Below are positions 43,211 through 55,966 of a DNA stretch of 64,000 bases, one piece after another. The stretch is taken from assembly GCA_029449245.1 (NCBI GenBank), contig JANATF010000018.1, forward strand, positions 1 to 64,000, given 5' to 3'. Below the pieces are notes generated by a model that did not search any database, had not been told where the DNA came from, and saw only the letters and a list, made by a program, of their open reading frames with translations. Both the position numbers and the translations under genes were made by a program. The stretch comes from Mortierella alpina. Lineage: Eukaryota; Mortierellomycota; Mortierellomycetes; Mortierellales; Mortierellaceae. Position 1 is the first letter of the stretch; each line of letters opens with the position of its first letter.

Positions 43211-43489
43211 CTACTTCTTGCGACCAAAAGGATCATTTTTGTTGAAGTCAGAGCCAATACCGGTCCCTGTGCCAGGAACATGCCTTCCTTGATCAGCAAC
43301 ACGCCTCTGTAAATCAGCATTGGTGTTGACGGAGCTCAAGGACATTGCACCAGGCTGTAGGTCGCGCGCACGTACAGCTACTGGTGCAGCTGCGACTGGC
43401 GTCTCAAAGACAGCAAGGAGCAGCATGGCGATGATGATGGCGCCGGCTAGCAAAAGGGTTTGGCGAACGGAGGAATGGGAGGTTACCAT
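43211..43489 (-). CDS. Small secreted peptide precursor A
   Basis: 92 aa, single exon from the ATG at 43489 (an upstream in-frame ATG at 43567 would add 26 residues and bury the signal peptide). Residues ~10-33 are a hydrophobic signal segment with likely cleavage in VAAAP. A dibasic LQRR near residue 61 precedes a Gly-rich C-terminal segment that ends DPFGRKK. The organisation (signal, pro-region, Kex2-type site, short C-terminal peptide) and the terminal Gly-basic ending resemble a processed peptide precursor. A paralogue lies 442 bp upstream (43932-44345). Function unknown. Confidence 0.65.
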   Translation of the reverse strand: MVTSHSSVRQTLLLAGAIIIAMLLLAVFETPVAAAPVAVRARDLQPGAMSLSSVNTNADLQRRVADQGRHVPGTGTGIGSDFNKNDPFGRKK

Positions 43490-43931
43490 AGCGTCAGGAT
43501 TTGTGCCCAAAGAAATTGTGGTAGGTGGAGGCGGAGACAAGAAGTGAGCGCTCGTTGTGTCGAGCATGCTGTGCTATATAGGCATAGCTCATGTGCGGTG
43601 CTGTCAAGGAATCAAGTCCCGTCTGCATAGACGGGCGGTTGCTACGGTCTGTCGTTTGAGCCGAAGTGCCGCTGGTGCTTCGAAGACTGTCCGGCTATCA
43701 AATAGTAATCCTAGGCGCCCATTGCGATTTACTGCTCAACGAAATAATAGCCAAGCAGGCATGCTAGTCTAGTCCAGCGGTTTTCTCAGTACTTCCACCG
43801 TTAAGTGAATCAGCTACACATCGGCTGAGCGCATTGACATTACTGCTCAAGAGATTCAGGTCATAAAACTACGTTTCTTTATTATTGCGTGAGAGTCGTT
43901 AGGAAGCAGCAGGCTGACTGTAGTTGATTTT

Positions 43932-44345
43932 CTACCGCCCATAGGGCTGGCCTTTGTCATATTGCCCGCCACTGCCGGTGCCACCCGGCGTGTACCCGTT
44001 CGAGGATGATCTGCGTCGCTTCTGAAACCTGTCAGACCTTGCTTCAGAGGCATCATCAACTGCTGCAGCAGCATCCGACTCGACAGAGCGTTTGCGAATG
44101 GAGGAATCCACGTCTTGAAAATCAGCACGAGGTTGAAAGTAGGGGCGATGGATGCCTCGGAAAGGATTGCCACCGCCACCAACCCCGAGCGAGATGCCGC
44201 TATGTGGGTGTCCCCGAAGAGACGCCACGATCGAGAGTACAGGCGTGGGTGCAGCGGCTGCAGTATCGATCCAGCAGAGGACGGAAATCATCGAGAGGAG
44301 TAGGATGAGTAAGAAGGGTGTTTTGGCGGGTGGAAGCGCACACAT
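43932..44345 (-). CDS. Small secreted peptide precursor B
   Basis: 137 aa from the ATG at 44345, chosen because it places a strong signal peptide (LLILLLSMISVLC, likely cleavage at AAAAP) at the N-terminus; further upstream ATGs at 44378 and 44414 are possible. A basic site RKRS and a second one FQKRRR are followed by a Gly-rich C-terminal segment ending GQPYGR. The AAAP cleavage context, the Q-x-basic site and the K-x2-P-aromatic-G-R ending are shared with precursor A. No catalytic domain. The 442 bp between the genes (43490-43931) hold nothing else recognisable. Confidence 0.65.
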   Translation of the reverse strand: MCALPPAKTPFLLILLLSMISVLCWIDTAAAAPTPVLSIVASLRGHPHSGISLGVGGGGNPFRGIHRPYFQPRADFQDVDSSIRKRSVESDAAAAVDDASEARSDRFQKRRRSSSNGYTPGGTGSGGQYDKGQPYGR

Positions 44346-45607
44346 CGGTGCCTGGTGGCGGCAGACCGCGTTTTTCATGCTGGATCGGAGACTGAATGTT
44401 ATTGCAGGCAGCAAGTGGGTGGTCGCGCTATGCTTCGATCAAGAAACGAGAGGCGGGACGACGAGGGCGCTGAGAAGAGGTGCGGCGGCGTGAGGCGAGT
44501 GGCGGCCAACGGGAGAATGAGGGAGAATGAAGGAGGACAAGGAGGTTCTTGCACTGGCTAGGACCGTTGTGTGTGAGGGGAGGCGATGGGCAATTGCGGT
44601 CAGCGAAGAAAAAGGTCCTAGGCCGTCTCTTAAATACAGCAGGCAGCCCTTGCCCCTCTTAACCACATCTTTCATCCCGCGTCCTTGCATACACCCGCTT
44701 CCGTCGCGCGCGCTCTCGCCTCGCTGCCTCACACCCCCTCTTGCTCTTGTGTCTTGGGAGAGCGGCAGAACGATCGCAAGCAAGAGAGCAGCTCCAGCAG
44801 AGGGGCCTTGTCTAAATAAAGGCGTGCGTCGTGACAGACAGCATAGCATCTCACGCTGCATCGAATCTTACTTCATCGAGCCCTCGGGCCAGCCTGCAGC
44901 GTGTTGGCCTCAGCGAAGAATGGCCTCACACGCAGCTCGCCACCTGGCCCCTTCTTGCTTTCTTTCCAAAATACCTGCTGCTCTCTGCTCTCCTACTCTT
45001 ACAACCCTCCCCCCCTTCCTTCGCCAGACAAAATTCTGTTGGGTGTTGTTTTATGCTCGACCAGCCCCTTCTGCTCTGAGAGCTACACGGCGATGCATCC
45101 CGAGGCCAACTGAGCGCATGCAACCCTTTTTTTTGTTGTTTATATACCGAAATGCACATCTTCATCATCCCTTTGCCTTTGAAGTCGACCATACTGATGT
45201 CGACAAAAAGATAGGAGCTGCACGTTGCTACTTCATGGGTAAAATCATGAGATGAACCCCTATTCCTCGCTCTTCCAGTGCGCTCTCTTCTTTGCCGTGC
45301 TCTTTAATCCCCTTGAAACACTGTTGGTCCCACAAGAGCACGCGTACTCTCTACCTTGATCGATGCAGGAGTGTTCATATTTTGCGGTTGTTGACCTGAT
45401 CAGCTTTTTTTTTTCAGGTTCGGTTGAGGTTTCCTCACTGTATATCACCTGACTAAAAACTATATGAGTTGCATTCGAAATCAGAACGACCTGCTTTGCA
45501 CCTTGTCTTCACCTCTACTGTACCAACAACATCTCAGAGGAACTTTCACGGATCGCAAAAGGGATTTGTTGCGACAGTATAACCTGGGAGCAGAAAGGAC
45601 ATTCTTC
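44346..45607. other. Divergent intergenic region, secreted peptide B / TFB3
   Basis: 1.26 kb with a long plus-strand open frame (44527-45255) that has no protein-like composition or domain and is rejected as a gene. T/C-rich stretches occur near 45120-45140 and 45405-45420. Confidence 0.5.
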
Positions 45608-47166
45608 ATGGCGGCGGCTACAACAATGACCATGAGTGTCATGAGTGGAGGTAAACCCGCGTCTGCGGCAACCTGTGAATTGGTGGCGATCGTTGGTAAA
45701 TGTTGTGGTTCACTGCGCCTAACCCGCCGCGACCGCTCGGTCCTCATAGACGATGTGTGCCCTGTCTGTCAAACGGATAGATACCTGAACCCGCAAATGA
45801 AGTTGAAAGTGGGACCATGTTATCACAAGATGTACGGCTCGCTTGCTGCTGTTTATGCTGCTGTCTTTAGCGATCAGGGCTAGCCTTTCAATGCAGGAAC
45901 GATGCCTAACCATTGTCAAAAAACTTGCATCGCGCATAGGTGCGAGAGCTGTATAGAGCGACTTTTTGCGTTTGGACCAGCACCATGCCCAACATGTCGA
46001 CAGACCCTTCGTAAAGCAGCCTTTTCAGAACAGACGTTTGAGGACCTGTCCGTCGAGAAGGAGGTCAGGATCAGAAAGCAGATGTCTTCAAAGTACGACA
46101 AGAGCCTTTGCTTCACGCCTCATTCTCATTAGCAAAGTACTCGGACTAACGCTCAATTTGTACGCCTTATCATACGCAATTTGTCAGGTTCAACAAGCGG
46201 CGAGAAGATTTCAAGACGCTCAAGGACTACAACGACTATCTGGAGACCGTTGAAGATCTAAGTATGTTTGATTTAGAGAGACACGCAGGATTCTCAAAGT
46301 GGGATATATAGGCTGACATATTCGACTTTGAACACCTGTCCGGCGACCTATAGCGTTCAAGCTTGTGAATGAGATTGACGTGGAGACGACAAAGCTGGCG
46401 ATAGACCGGTTTGTGGCAGAGAACAGGGACCTGATCAGGATCAATGCCGATCGACTGGTACGTTGCGGGTCGAATATGATTTTGAGTCCTTCCGTGCATA
46501 AGATTGCTCATATGGTCTTGTTGTGTTTACGCGCCCCGTCTATAGTTGAATGAGACTCGGATGGCTACCTATCGCGCAGAGATGGAGCGCAAGGAAAAAG
46601 CCCAAAGAGGAGAAGCCCACCGAAAAGAGCTCGAGGAAGAGGAGGCAGCCAAAAAGGAGGACCGCAAGCGACTGATTGAGGAACTAGCAACGTCGGACAA
46701 GTCCGCAAAGACTATTCTCGCGGCGCGGCAAGCCATCTCGCTGAAAAAGACATCCATGCGTAAAACAGAGGTCAAGGCGTCAACGACTTCTTCAGCAATG
46801 GGAACCAACAATGGAACGTCGCATCTTTTATCGGATACATATTGGCAGATGCAGCGGGATGAGGAGCTGGACCGTCAGCATGAGGAGGATGAGGATATGG
46901 GAGATTTTGATCCGGTTCAGTCCCAGTACATGGATGTGGACCTAGGACTTGGCTATGTCAACAGCGTCAACAACAACAAGGCTCATGCCGGTGGCCTGCA
47001 ATACCCGCTGTTGAGCTCGAGCATCGGTGTCAAGGATCTTTACATCGAACCGAACGGCATCGTGAATCTCAACCAGTCTGCCAAGGCTGGAGGATACCGA
47101 CTGGCCTTTGGGTATGAGCGCGCTATCCAGGATGCCCACACAGCTCTCTACATCGGCCCCCTCTGA
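45608..47166 (+). CDS. TFB3: TFIIH/CAK assembly subunit TFB3 (MAT1)
   Basis: Exons 45608-45695, 45750-45831, 45940-46092, 46188-46261, 46354-46457 and 46546-47166 give 373 aa. A C3HC4 RING finger at about residues 32-75 (CPVCQTDRYLNPQMKL...CYHKMCESCIERLF...CPTCR) is the MAT1 signature, followed by FNKRREDFKTLKDYNDYLE and a long charged coiled coil (about 150-230). The C-terminus has a hydrophobic segment for binding the kinase/cyclin pair. MAT1 assembles the CDK-activating kinase and tethers it to core TFIIH for RNA polymerase II CTD phosphorylation. The ATG at 45608 is chosen because the RING should lie near the N-terminus; 45464 is also in frame. Confidence 0.94.
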
Positions 47167-47288
47167 GGCTGAGCAACATGTATAATATTCTTTATAAAAA
47201 AATAGTATTTTTGTCCTGGCACTCCAGCTCATTCTTTCTGACTTTCAACATAACCACAATTCACACATCGCAAGGCAGCCAGCCAGCC

Positions 47289-49009
47289 ATGTTTGCGCAG
47301 ACGCAGACACAGCAACAGCAGCAACACGCTGAGCGCGTGGAGCAGGAACTGGACTACCGGCATGCCATGTATAGACCGCATTCAACGCCAGTTCAGGAAT
47401 CACTGCGCGCCTCGGGAAAGGCGAACGATGCTCAACCATCGTCTACACTGGTGAATATGAGCATTCCAAGGTCAATCCCTGCAACGACTGCGGTCCGCAT
47501 GCTCAAGACCAGCATCAAAATACTAATGTATATGCGTGGACAAATGGGAAGGTACTTGGCAATGCCTTTTTGCAAGCATGGAATGTATATGCGCGTATGC
47601 AGGCTAGTGAGCTCACAACTTGACACTTTTTTTTTTACCGTATGCATGTTGCACATGAATATACAGTACCTGGGAGCAACTGGAGCGGCAGGTAAACTAT
47701 GAGGACGTGACAGGATTGCTAGTTATCAGCATGGGCTGGACTTCGAGACCTACATACTCACCGATCAGACCTGTTGTGATTTTGAACACTTTTTCTTCAA
47801 TTTCAACAGCTGAGGATGGAGCTACTCGAGGATGAATACCAAGAGGAAGAGGCCGGGAGAGGAGACGACAGCAACTCAGGGTCATCAGCAGGTAGCAGCG
47901 GTCGCCCTATGCGATCGCGGGAGGATGTACTAAGGACAAAGTCGCTGCAAAAGGTGAGAAAAACAAAAGGAATTGTCCGGGAAGGCGCTGTGAACTTTTC
48001 AGCTCATGTTGTCTGCATTATCCAATAGTTCATCGAGAATGGCGAAAGGATATTTGTCGATCTAGAAGGAGCTATTCACAGCTGTCTTCTCACCAACCTT
48101 CGATCTGGAATCGATGCGCCATCACTTTATCTGTCCTTGGCTGTCATTTTTGGATCAACAGTTACAACACCCAAGGAGCAATACATGATACGAATCGGAC
48201 CACTAGAGCCTCAAGAACCCTTATCTACTCACATCCAAACGTCCTCGCCATCTGGTATACCCACACCTCAGCCAACCCGCACAAACTCTACAGATACTGA
48301 GGAATGTCTAAGCACAGAGATGGACGTGTCAGGAAAACGGAAACGTGAGCATCAGCACGACCATGAACAGGACCAAGAGCGATCCTCTAAAGTGTCTCGG
48401 GAGCATCAGCGTGGTCTCCGTATGAAAGAACAGCGGTGGAGACGTCAAGAGGAGATGCAGTGGGAGCGCAAGCTGTTTCAGGACATTATGGGTCTCAGCC
48501 TTGTTGACGACCAACCCTCTTCGACTCTGGATTCTGAAATCACGTCTACAGATTCGGAACGGACGGCTAGTATCGCCCACAGTCCAGTTCTCGCCAGTCG
48601 AACCAAGGTTCATGTTTTGATGAAAGCACCGCAAGGGAGAATCTTTGACGGACTGTTTCCCAAACAAATGCTGTCACTCAAGGAAGATTACTCGATAGAC
48701 ACAGTCGAGGAACGACCTCTGCCGAAGCTGGAAACAAACAGAACCGCACCAGCACCAGCAGCAGCAGCAGCATCAGAGGCGATGAGTAAGAAGAAGAAAG
48801 CGCGGTGGCCGATCCATCATTTACACATCTTAGGACCTCGCACCCCACCGAAAGAGCCCAGGTCAACATCCATGCCATCTTCGAGAGACGCTGGACCACC
48901 CTCAACACCGACGTTACCGATACAAAATTTCTCAGATCCTGGGGCCCCAGAAGACGAGATCTGGTATCAAATAGGGTCTGACATACCGGTTTTGTCTTCA
49001 TTACTGTAA
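47289..49009 (+). CDS. Unrecognised conserved-looking protein
   Basis: Exons 47289-47551 (or to 47527, same phase), 47667-47691 (25 nt), 47810-47953 and 48029-49009 give about 470 aa. The N-terminus is Gln-rich; a helical segment spans the short exon (TWEQLERQLRMELLEDEYQ). Residues ~145-190 (FIENGERIFVDLEGAIHSC then LTNLRSGIDAPSLYLSLAVI) look folded and conserved. The rest is polar with a His/Glu/Arg-rich stretch and Ala/Lys runs near the C-terminus. No domain is recognised. The start lies 122 bp after the TFB3 stop, in the same orientation. Confidence 0.65.
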
Positions 49010-49312
49010 AGAGTAGATAAACACGCCAACGCCCGCCTTCATGTGCTTCCACTCTGTACAGTACCATAGAGATTGTCCTTTAATGCCATAGACAACAACA
49101 CAATAATAGAAAAGAGCAGACGGCGCAAGAGTGAATTTTCCGATACTTGCAAAAGTTGCCTCAAAGTAGTGTTGATTTGGGGACGAGCGCCACCCACGGA
49201 CCTCAATGAGTATGGATGCTGGACCTCACGTCGGAGGCGCCTACGACGAAGCATGCTTAAGAAGAATATACGTGACACATAATAATAGGATCAGTACGTG
49301 CGAGACGCGCCA

Positions 49313-50691
<1,379 letters not shown>

Positions 50692-51266
50692 GATGGATCA
50701 AGGGAAGGTAAGAAGCGATGAGGGTTGAAGAAAGGTGCGCGGGTGTGAGAGTGCAAATGGAAAAGGAAAGGAGACAAGAGAAAAAAAAGAAATCGCGCCT
50801 CGACGTTTTTTATGCCACTTTTCACGTCACTTGGAGGGAGGGTGGACATCATCTGGCTAAGATATATATACATCGTTTTTTTTTCCTGTTTGCTGTGGGC
50901 TAACTGTCTGCTATGGAGAAATCGGGCAAGTGCGCTAGCAAGGGGGATACTTTGTTGAAAGTGAGGGACTGATATACACTGCAGGAGAGGAGGAAAGGAG
51001 AACGCGGAGAACGGACGAGAAGAAATAACTGGAAAAGGAAAACCGCAGATGCGTGGAAACGAAACAAGAAACGAGAACGAGACAGGGCGAGAGTAGGAGG
51101 GAAGGGAAAAAAAAGAGTATCGGTCCTGTTGCATCTGCTGATTAAATGATATATGTGTGGGCGGAGAGAAGGAAGAAGAATGGAAGGAGAACGAGGAAAA
51201 AAAAAAGAAAACACGTAAAAATACAAAGTGAAGAGGCCATTTGCCAGAGTCCATCCTGCCTTGCCT
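50692..51266. other. Promoter side of the E2 gene
   Basis: 575 bp of A/G-rich sequence between the E2 start and the stop of the Cti6-like gene, both on the minus strand. Open frames here are purine-tract artefacts. Confidence 0.5.
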
Positions 51267-54064
51267 TCATGCATAGGCACCAAACTTTTCTTGGAACCTG
51301 ATCAGATCGCCTGTTAGCTTGTCCAGCAGATCGAGGCTTGTAATCGCCGCCGCATCCTTTTTGGAGTCGCTTGGTCCTTCAACCAAGGCAGATGTTGACG
51401 AAGACGGTTGGTCTTGCTCGGATGGCTTATCGGTTCCCTCTAATGGCTGATGAGGGGGGGTCAGGGGCTCGTGCGTAGTCTCCGACTCGGGGCTTCCTGA
51501 GCGGTGCTGCTGGTGGCGATGGTGATGATGGTGGTGATCATGGACTGACAGTGGCGGTGTTGACAACAACGGCGACGTTTCTTGCGTGTCCATCGGTACT
51601 ACCTTGATCGTCATCTCTCGGGCGTTGGAATCCTTGCTGGGGACCTTCACATCCAATGGACTGCAGGGCTCATGAAGGCTATCCATAGCCGATGCTGTGC
51701 TGTCCATACTGGATCGAGACAGGTCAGGGCACACTTGGCTATCACCATGGATGGCAGCCGTCGAAACAGAGGTGGGTGCTGGGAATCGGGGAGAAGAGAA
51801 TTCTTGCATGGTGGGACCCATCTCGACATCTGCCAGTTGGGCTTGGGGAGCCACTGAGGAGCTGTTGCTGCTGACCATCCTGGGCGTAGCAGATGTACCA
51901 TCTTGGGGTGAACTGGATCCGCTCTTGCTCTTTCGATCCGCCATGTCTATCTGGACTCGCGAGATGTAGTCCAACAATTGTTTCGCTCGCTTGGTCATAT
52001 CTTGGATCGTCATCTTGGAGGACGGGTATCGGACCGTAGCAGGTGCTGCGGGAATCATGGGCTGAGGGGTTCCCTCGTTAATATTGGGTGTAGGGGTAGT
52101 ATGCCGTGACCCTGTCCTCATGTGCTGGCGGTCTGCACCCCGTCTGGGGAATGATTTCTTGCTGGAGGAGGCAGGCGAAGACACGGTGGGCACTTGCTGG
52201 TGCTGCTGTCCAGAGTTGGCACTACTGCTTGGTGTGGCAGAGTCTTCGCGTGATGGGTCGTCATCCATGGAGGTCGAGCTCTTCTTCTGAGAAGCCCGCG
52301 AACTGCTTCCGTTCTTACGGGACTTGGTGGGCAGGTCTACACGAGCAATCCAAGACGGGTTAGATCATCAACCTTTACAAAGATACACCTCTGTCAATGT
52401 CTCATGCACATAACAGAACGATCCATACCTGTTTCCTTCTTGGATGTGGACTCCTCTTGGTCATCAGCTGATGCCGATTCTGAGCGCGATGGTATATCCG
52501 ATTTTGCACTTGTCTTCCTTCTCTTCGTGGCGGGAACTATGCTGTTGGACGACATTTCAGTCTTTGATTCCTCATCCTCATGCGAGCGACCATTCTTGGA
52601 ACTCAGGCCTTGCTCTGCCTTTGCAGGCGTCGAGGGAGCAGGTGATATGTCCTGCGGGCTTGAAACACGACTCTCGACCCCATTGACGACCGGGGAGTTT
52701 GAGCGAGATCCAGCCTTTGAGGTGGATTTTTGAGTTGATTTCTTGCCTGAGGACCGGCTGTGGTTGGAAGGCGTGCGAGGCGAGGCAGCTTCATGTGCGG
52801 TGGGTGCTGACCCCGTCTTGTCTTTCTGGTCGTTGCTCTTCCTCTTGTCGACGCTAAACGGCAGAATAGACGGCAGAAGCTTATCCGAGTCCTTCGTGGA
52901 ATCAGGGTGCTCCTCATCAATGTCTGTTGTAATACTCTCCGTCTTTCGCCTCCTCTTTGACGACGCTCGCTGCGTGATATCGTCCTCAATTTCATCCTGG
53001 TGCTCTTCGTTCCATTTCTGCTGAGCCAACATCAGATCCATAGGGATAGATGCCTCCTTTGAGTTCATTGTACTCCTCTTCTTGGTCGGTTTCTGAGTCA
53101 AACTTGGCTTGGCACTTGAGTTGATGATACTAACACAGCAAAGGTGGTGTTGGGAGGTATGGTTGTGTTAGAATGCTCATCTTCAAGATCTTACGGGAGA
53201 AAAAAGAGGACAGGAATGATTACAACACTTACAGTTGTCCATTCTGAACTCTGTACGGGTGATTTTCGGGTCGACACGAGTCGCAGTAGTACTTGTCTGG
53301 AGTAACCTCACCATCGCCTAGTCCAACGCAGGGGCAGTGTTGCCACACTTTGCAGGTTTCGCACTGAATCATGACGCCCTCATGGTCTGCAGCGCATAAT
53401 CGAGGAAACGCATGGCGGGGAATTAATAGAAAAAGAAAGAGAGGGGAACAGGCGTTAGCATGGTGTGAGGTGCAAGTCTGGGTTCTCAGATTGTACGAAG
53501 AAAACGTGTTTGGGCGTGCGTGTGCGTGTGTGTGGGTCAAGAGGCACCTGCGTGTACGTGCTCGTATGTTCAAATAGGGAGAAAACACCTTCATAAAAAA
53601 GAGGAAGGAGCACAAGGTGGCTATCAAAGAGAGAGCGACAGCGCACAAGCACTCAAGGCGCTTGCTTTGCCTTCTTTTTGTTCAAGGGGTAAAGAGGACG
53701 GAAGGGAAACACATTCGAGAGAACCGTCAAAGGGAAAGGGGCTCCCTGATGAAAGAAATGACAAGGACAAAGGTAGCGAGGGCATGCAGGCAACAAGGGA
53801 GGAGCGCTGTCCCGTCATTCACTCATACGTACGTTGTTGATTGCACACGCAGCGGGTCTGGCCTCCATCGTCTTCTTCCTCCTTCTTCCTTCCCTTGGAA
53901 TGGCCACCGCGGTTGCTTCTTCGGGGAGATGCTGTAGAGAACACAAGAGGCGGCACAAAGGCAAGCAAGGACAGGCTGTTAGCATTCACGGCGTGCTTTC
54001 ACAGAGAGAGCATTGAGTCGATAGCATTTCGCAGTGGTTGTAGGACACTTGAACACTTACCCAT
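51267..54064 (-). CDS. CTI6: PHD-finger protein, Cti6-like (Rpd3L complex subunit type)
   Basis: Exons 54064-54061 (only ATGG), 53931-53833, 53386-53233, 53129-52429 and 52336-51267 join in frame to 675 aa. The PHD finger (about residues 23-75) starts TRCVC, continues QCETCKVWQHCPCVG and YYCDSC, a C4HC3 pattern like yeast Cti6, which recruits the Rpd3L histone deacetylase. A later DLPTKSRKNGSSSRAS segment and a helical MTIQDMTKRAKQLLDYISR segment are further family-like blocks. The remainder is Ser/Lys-rich and disordered. There is a His run near residue 560. The 4-nt coding first exon is inferred from a GTAAGT donor directly after ATGG. Confidence 0.85.
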
Positions 54065-55966
54065 GGGATGAATTCAAGAAGTGCCTGCCTGTTCTAGAGA
54101 GAAAAGATTCACCTTTGTTCAAGTCCAATTCAAAGGGACAATCAAGCTAGGTGAGAAATGGTAATGTCAGTCGGTCAGTCGCCGCTTTTACTCTCACCGA
54201 TTTTCACTTTTTTTCTGTTCGAGAAAAAAAAAAAGTTGCTGTCTGCGGCATTTGCTGCCTTTCAGCTGCCAGCAGGGCTCGCTCTGCACCAGCGCTACTC
54301 GACGCCCACCCCACTTCCACTCAAACAGATACCAGGGTGTCTGCTTACCACCCTGCAGATTGACCCCTTCTTGGCTCAACTTCAGCTTTTGTCCAGCACT
54401 TGACTCGGGACAGTGCAGGCAAAAAAAAAAAAAAAAAAAATACAGTGCAGCACTAGGGCCAGGGAATGAGAGTGAAGTTCACATCACCATCCTACTCCAT
54501 CGCGCACACCGCAGCACGAATCCAGGCTGCTGTGAGGAAAAGCCTACCGAACAGGCAAAGAGGCAGACCTCCAAGCACATTACACCGCCGCATATTACAC
54601 CGCAATTGCCCGAACGATGCCTCAAAAGTGCTGCTGCTTCAAAAGTAAGGATCCCTGGTGCCCAAGAACAAAGGAAGGAGCGCTGCAGCAGGCCAAGTTG
54701 TTGTCAAGACAAAACGAAATACTGCCTTGCCGCGTGAAGGAGTGAGGACGTGGAAGAGCGGGATGGGGATTTCGGTGGCAAAAGCACCATGTCCATGCGA
54801 CGGTGTGAGTAGTGTACTGATATGTCCCGTGTGGAAGCATGAGAAGAAGATCTACACACTCATAGAGACTAACATCCTCAGTGGTGCGCTGTCGTTCAAG
54901 ATAAGGCGGTACACAGAATAACGCCGAGCGGGTGAAAAAAAAAGCCCTACTGACGAGCCGAAGATCTCTGTTGTGCACGAAAAGCCAATACGCAATGCTA
55001 GACAGTGGTGTTGCGCAGAAGGGGAGGCGAGGAGGATAAGAGCGCTTACGTTGTCGTTTGTCGCCGTTGCTTGCTGCGGGTGTTGAGCTTGGCTGGTTCT
55101 GGAGGTGGGTGGGGTCTTTTTTTTTTCTTTTCTGTTCGTTTTATGCCGTGTTTGGTTGTGGAGACGGCGTGGATGGGACACAGAAGGAACAGCAGGTGTT
55201 GCGGATGCGGAGTGGAGGAGATTGAGGTGGGACAACGGCCGAGAGAAGGTGGGAGACAGGCGACAGTGGATGGGAAATGTGGACGTGAAGGGTGCGTTGA
55301 GAGCGAGCAGGTTCAGAGGGGTGAGGGTGAAAAAGGCGCAAAGGACGAAAAGGACGATAAAAGGAAAACAAACCGCGGACCAAAAAAAAAAAAAACGAAC
55401 AAGGGAAAAAAAAAGACGAGGGAGCGAGAGAGAGAGGGAAAAAATAGGGCGTGGAAATAACGGAATTACCTCATACGGCATATCCATCGCAGGGATATAC
55501 ACTGGATAGGCTACACGGGTCTGGCAGATCACGCAAGCACAACTGTGCCAGCCCCTGTCCACACCACACAGACGGTGCACACGCTGGACGTGGCAGCAGC
55601 GTGCTGCAAGCCAAGTCTTCCATGGCTGCCTGGCCTAGCTGCTCCTGGCTCAAAGGGCGCAGCACAGCTGTGGGCATGGGAGTCCAGACGAAAAGAACGG
55701 GCCTGTCTGGCCTATCATTGAGCCAGTTTCATTTGCCTGTCCACACCCCACCTGGCTGATTCTTCTTTCCCTTGACCTCTCTTTTCCTTTCCTCCTGTTC
55801 TTCATCTCCCACTGTACTCTCTCAACGCCTCAAGACTGCCATCGCCCCACTGCCGTCGCCCCTGTCCTACACTCCGCTTCTGTGCCAGGCATCTTCTCTT
55901 CGCCCCACCCCCACACAACTCACTCTAACACAACACCATTCTCAGAGTCTACCAACACAGCGTAGA
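54065..55966. other. Divergent intergenic region, CTI6-like / ACT-domain gene
   Basis: 1.9 kb, no supported gene. It contains a 20-base A run (54421-54440), T- and A-rich runs, and a purine-rich stretch (about 55310-55450). Open frames across 55005-55580 on either strand have low-complexity composition. Confidence 0.6.

Noticed and set aside
44527-45255. 242-codon plus-strand ORF
   Set aside because: No domain, irregular composition and no splice or start support; it lies in the promoter region of TFB3.
55005-55580. Overlapping ORFs on both strands near 55 kb
   Set aside because: Purine-rich low-complexity DNA gives Lys/Glu/Arg- or Ser/Phe-rich translations without conserved features.
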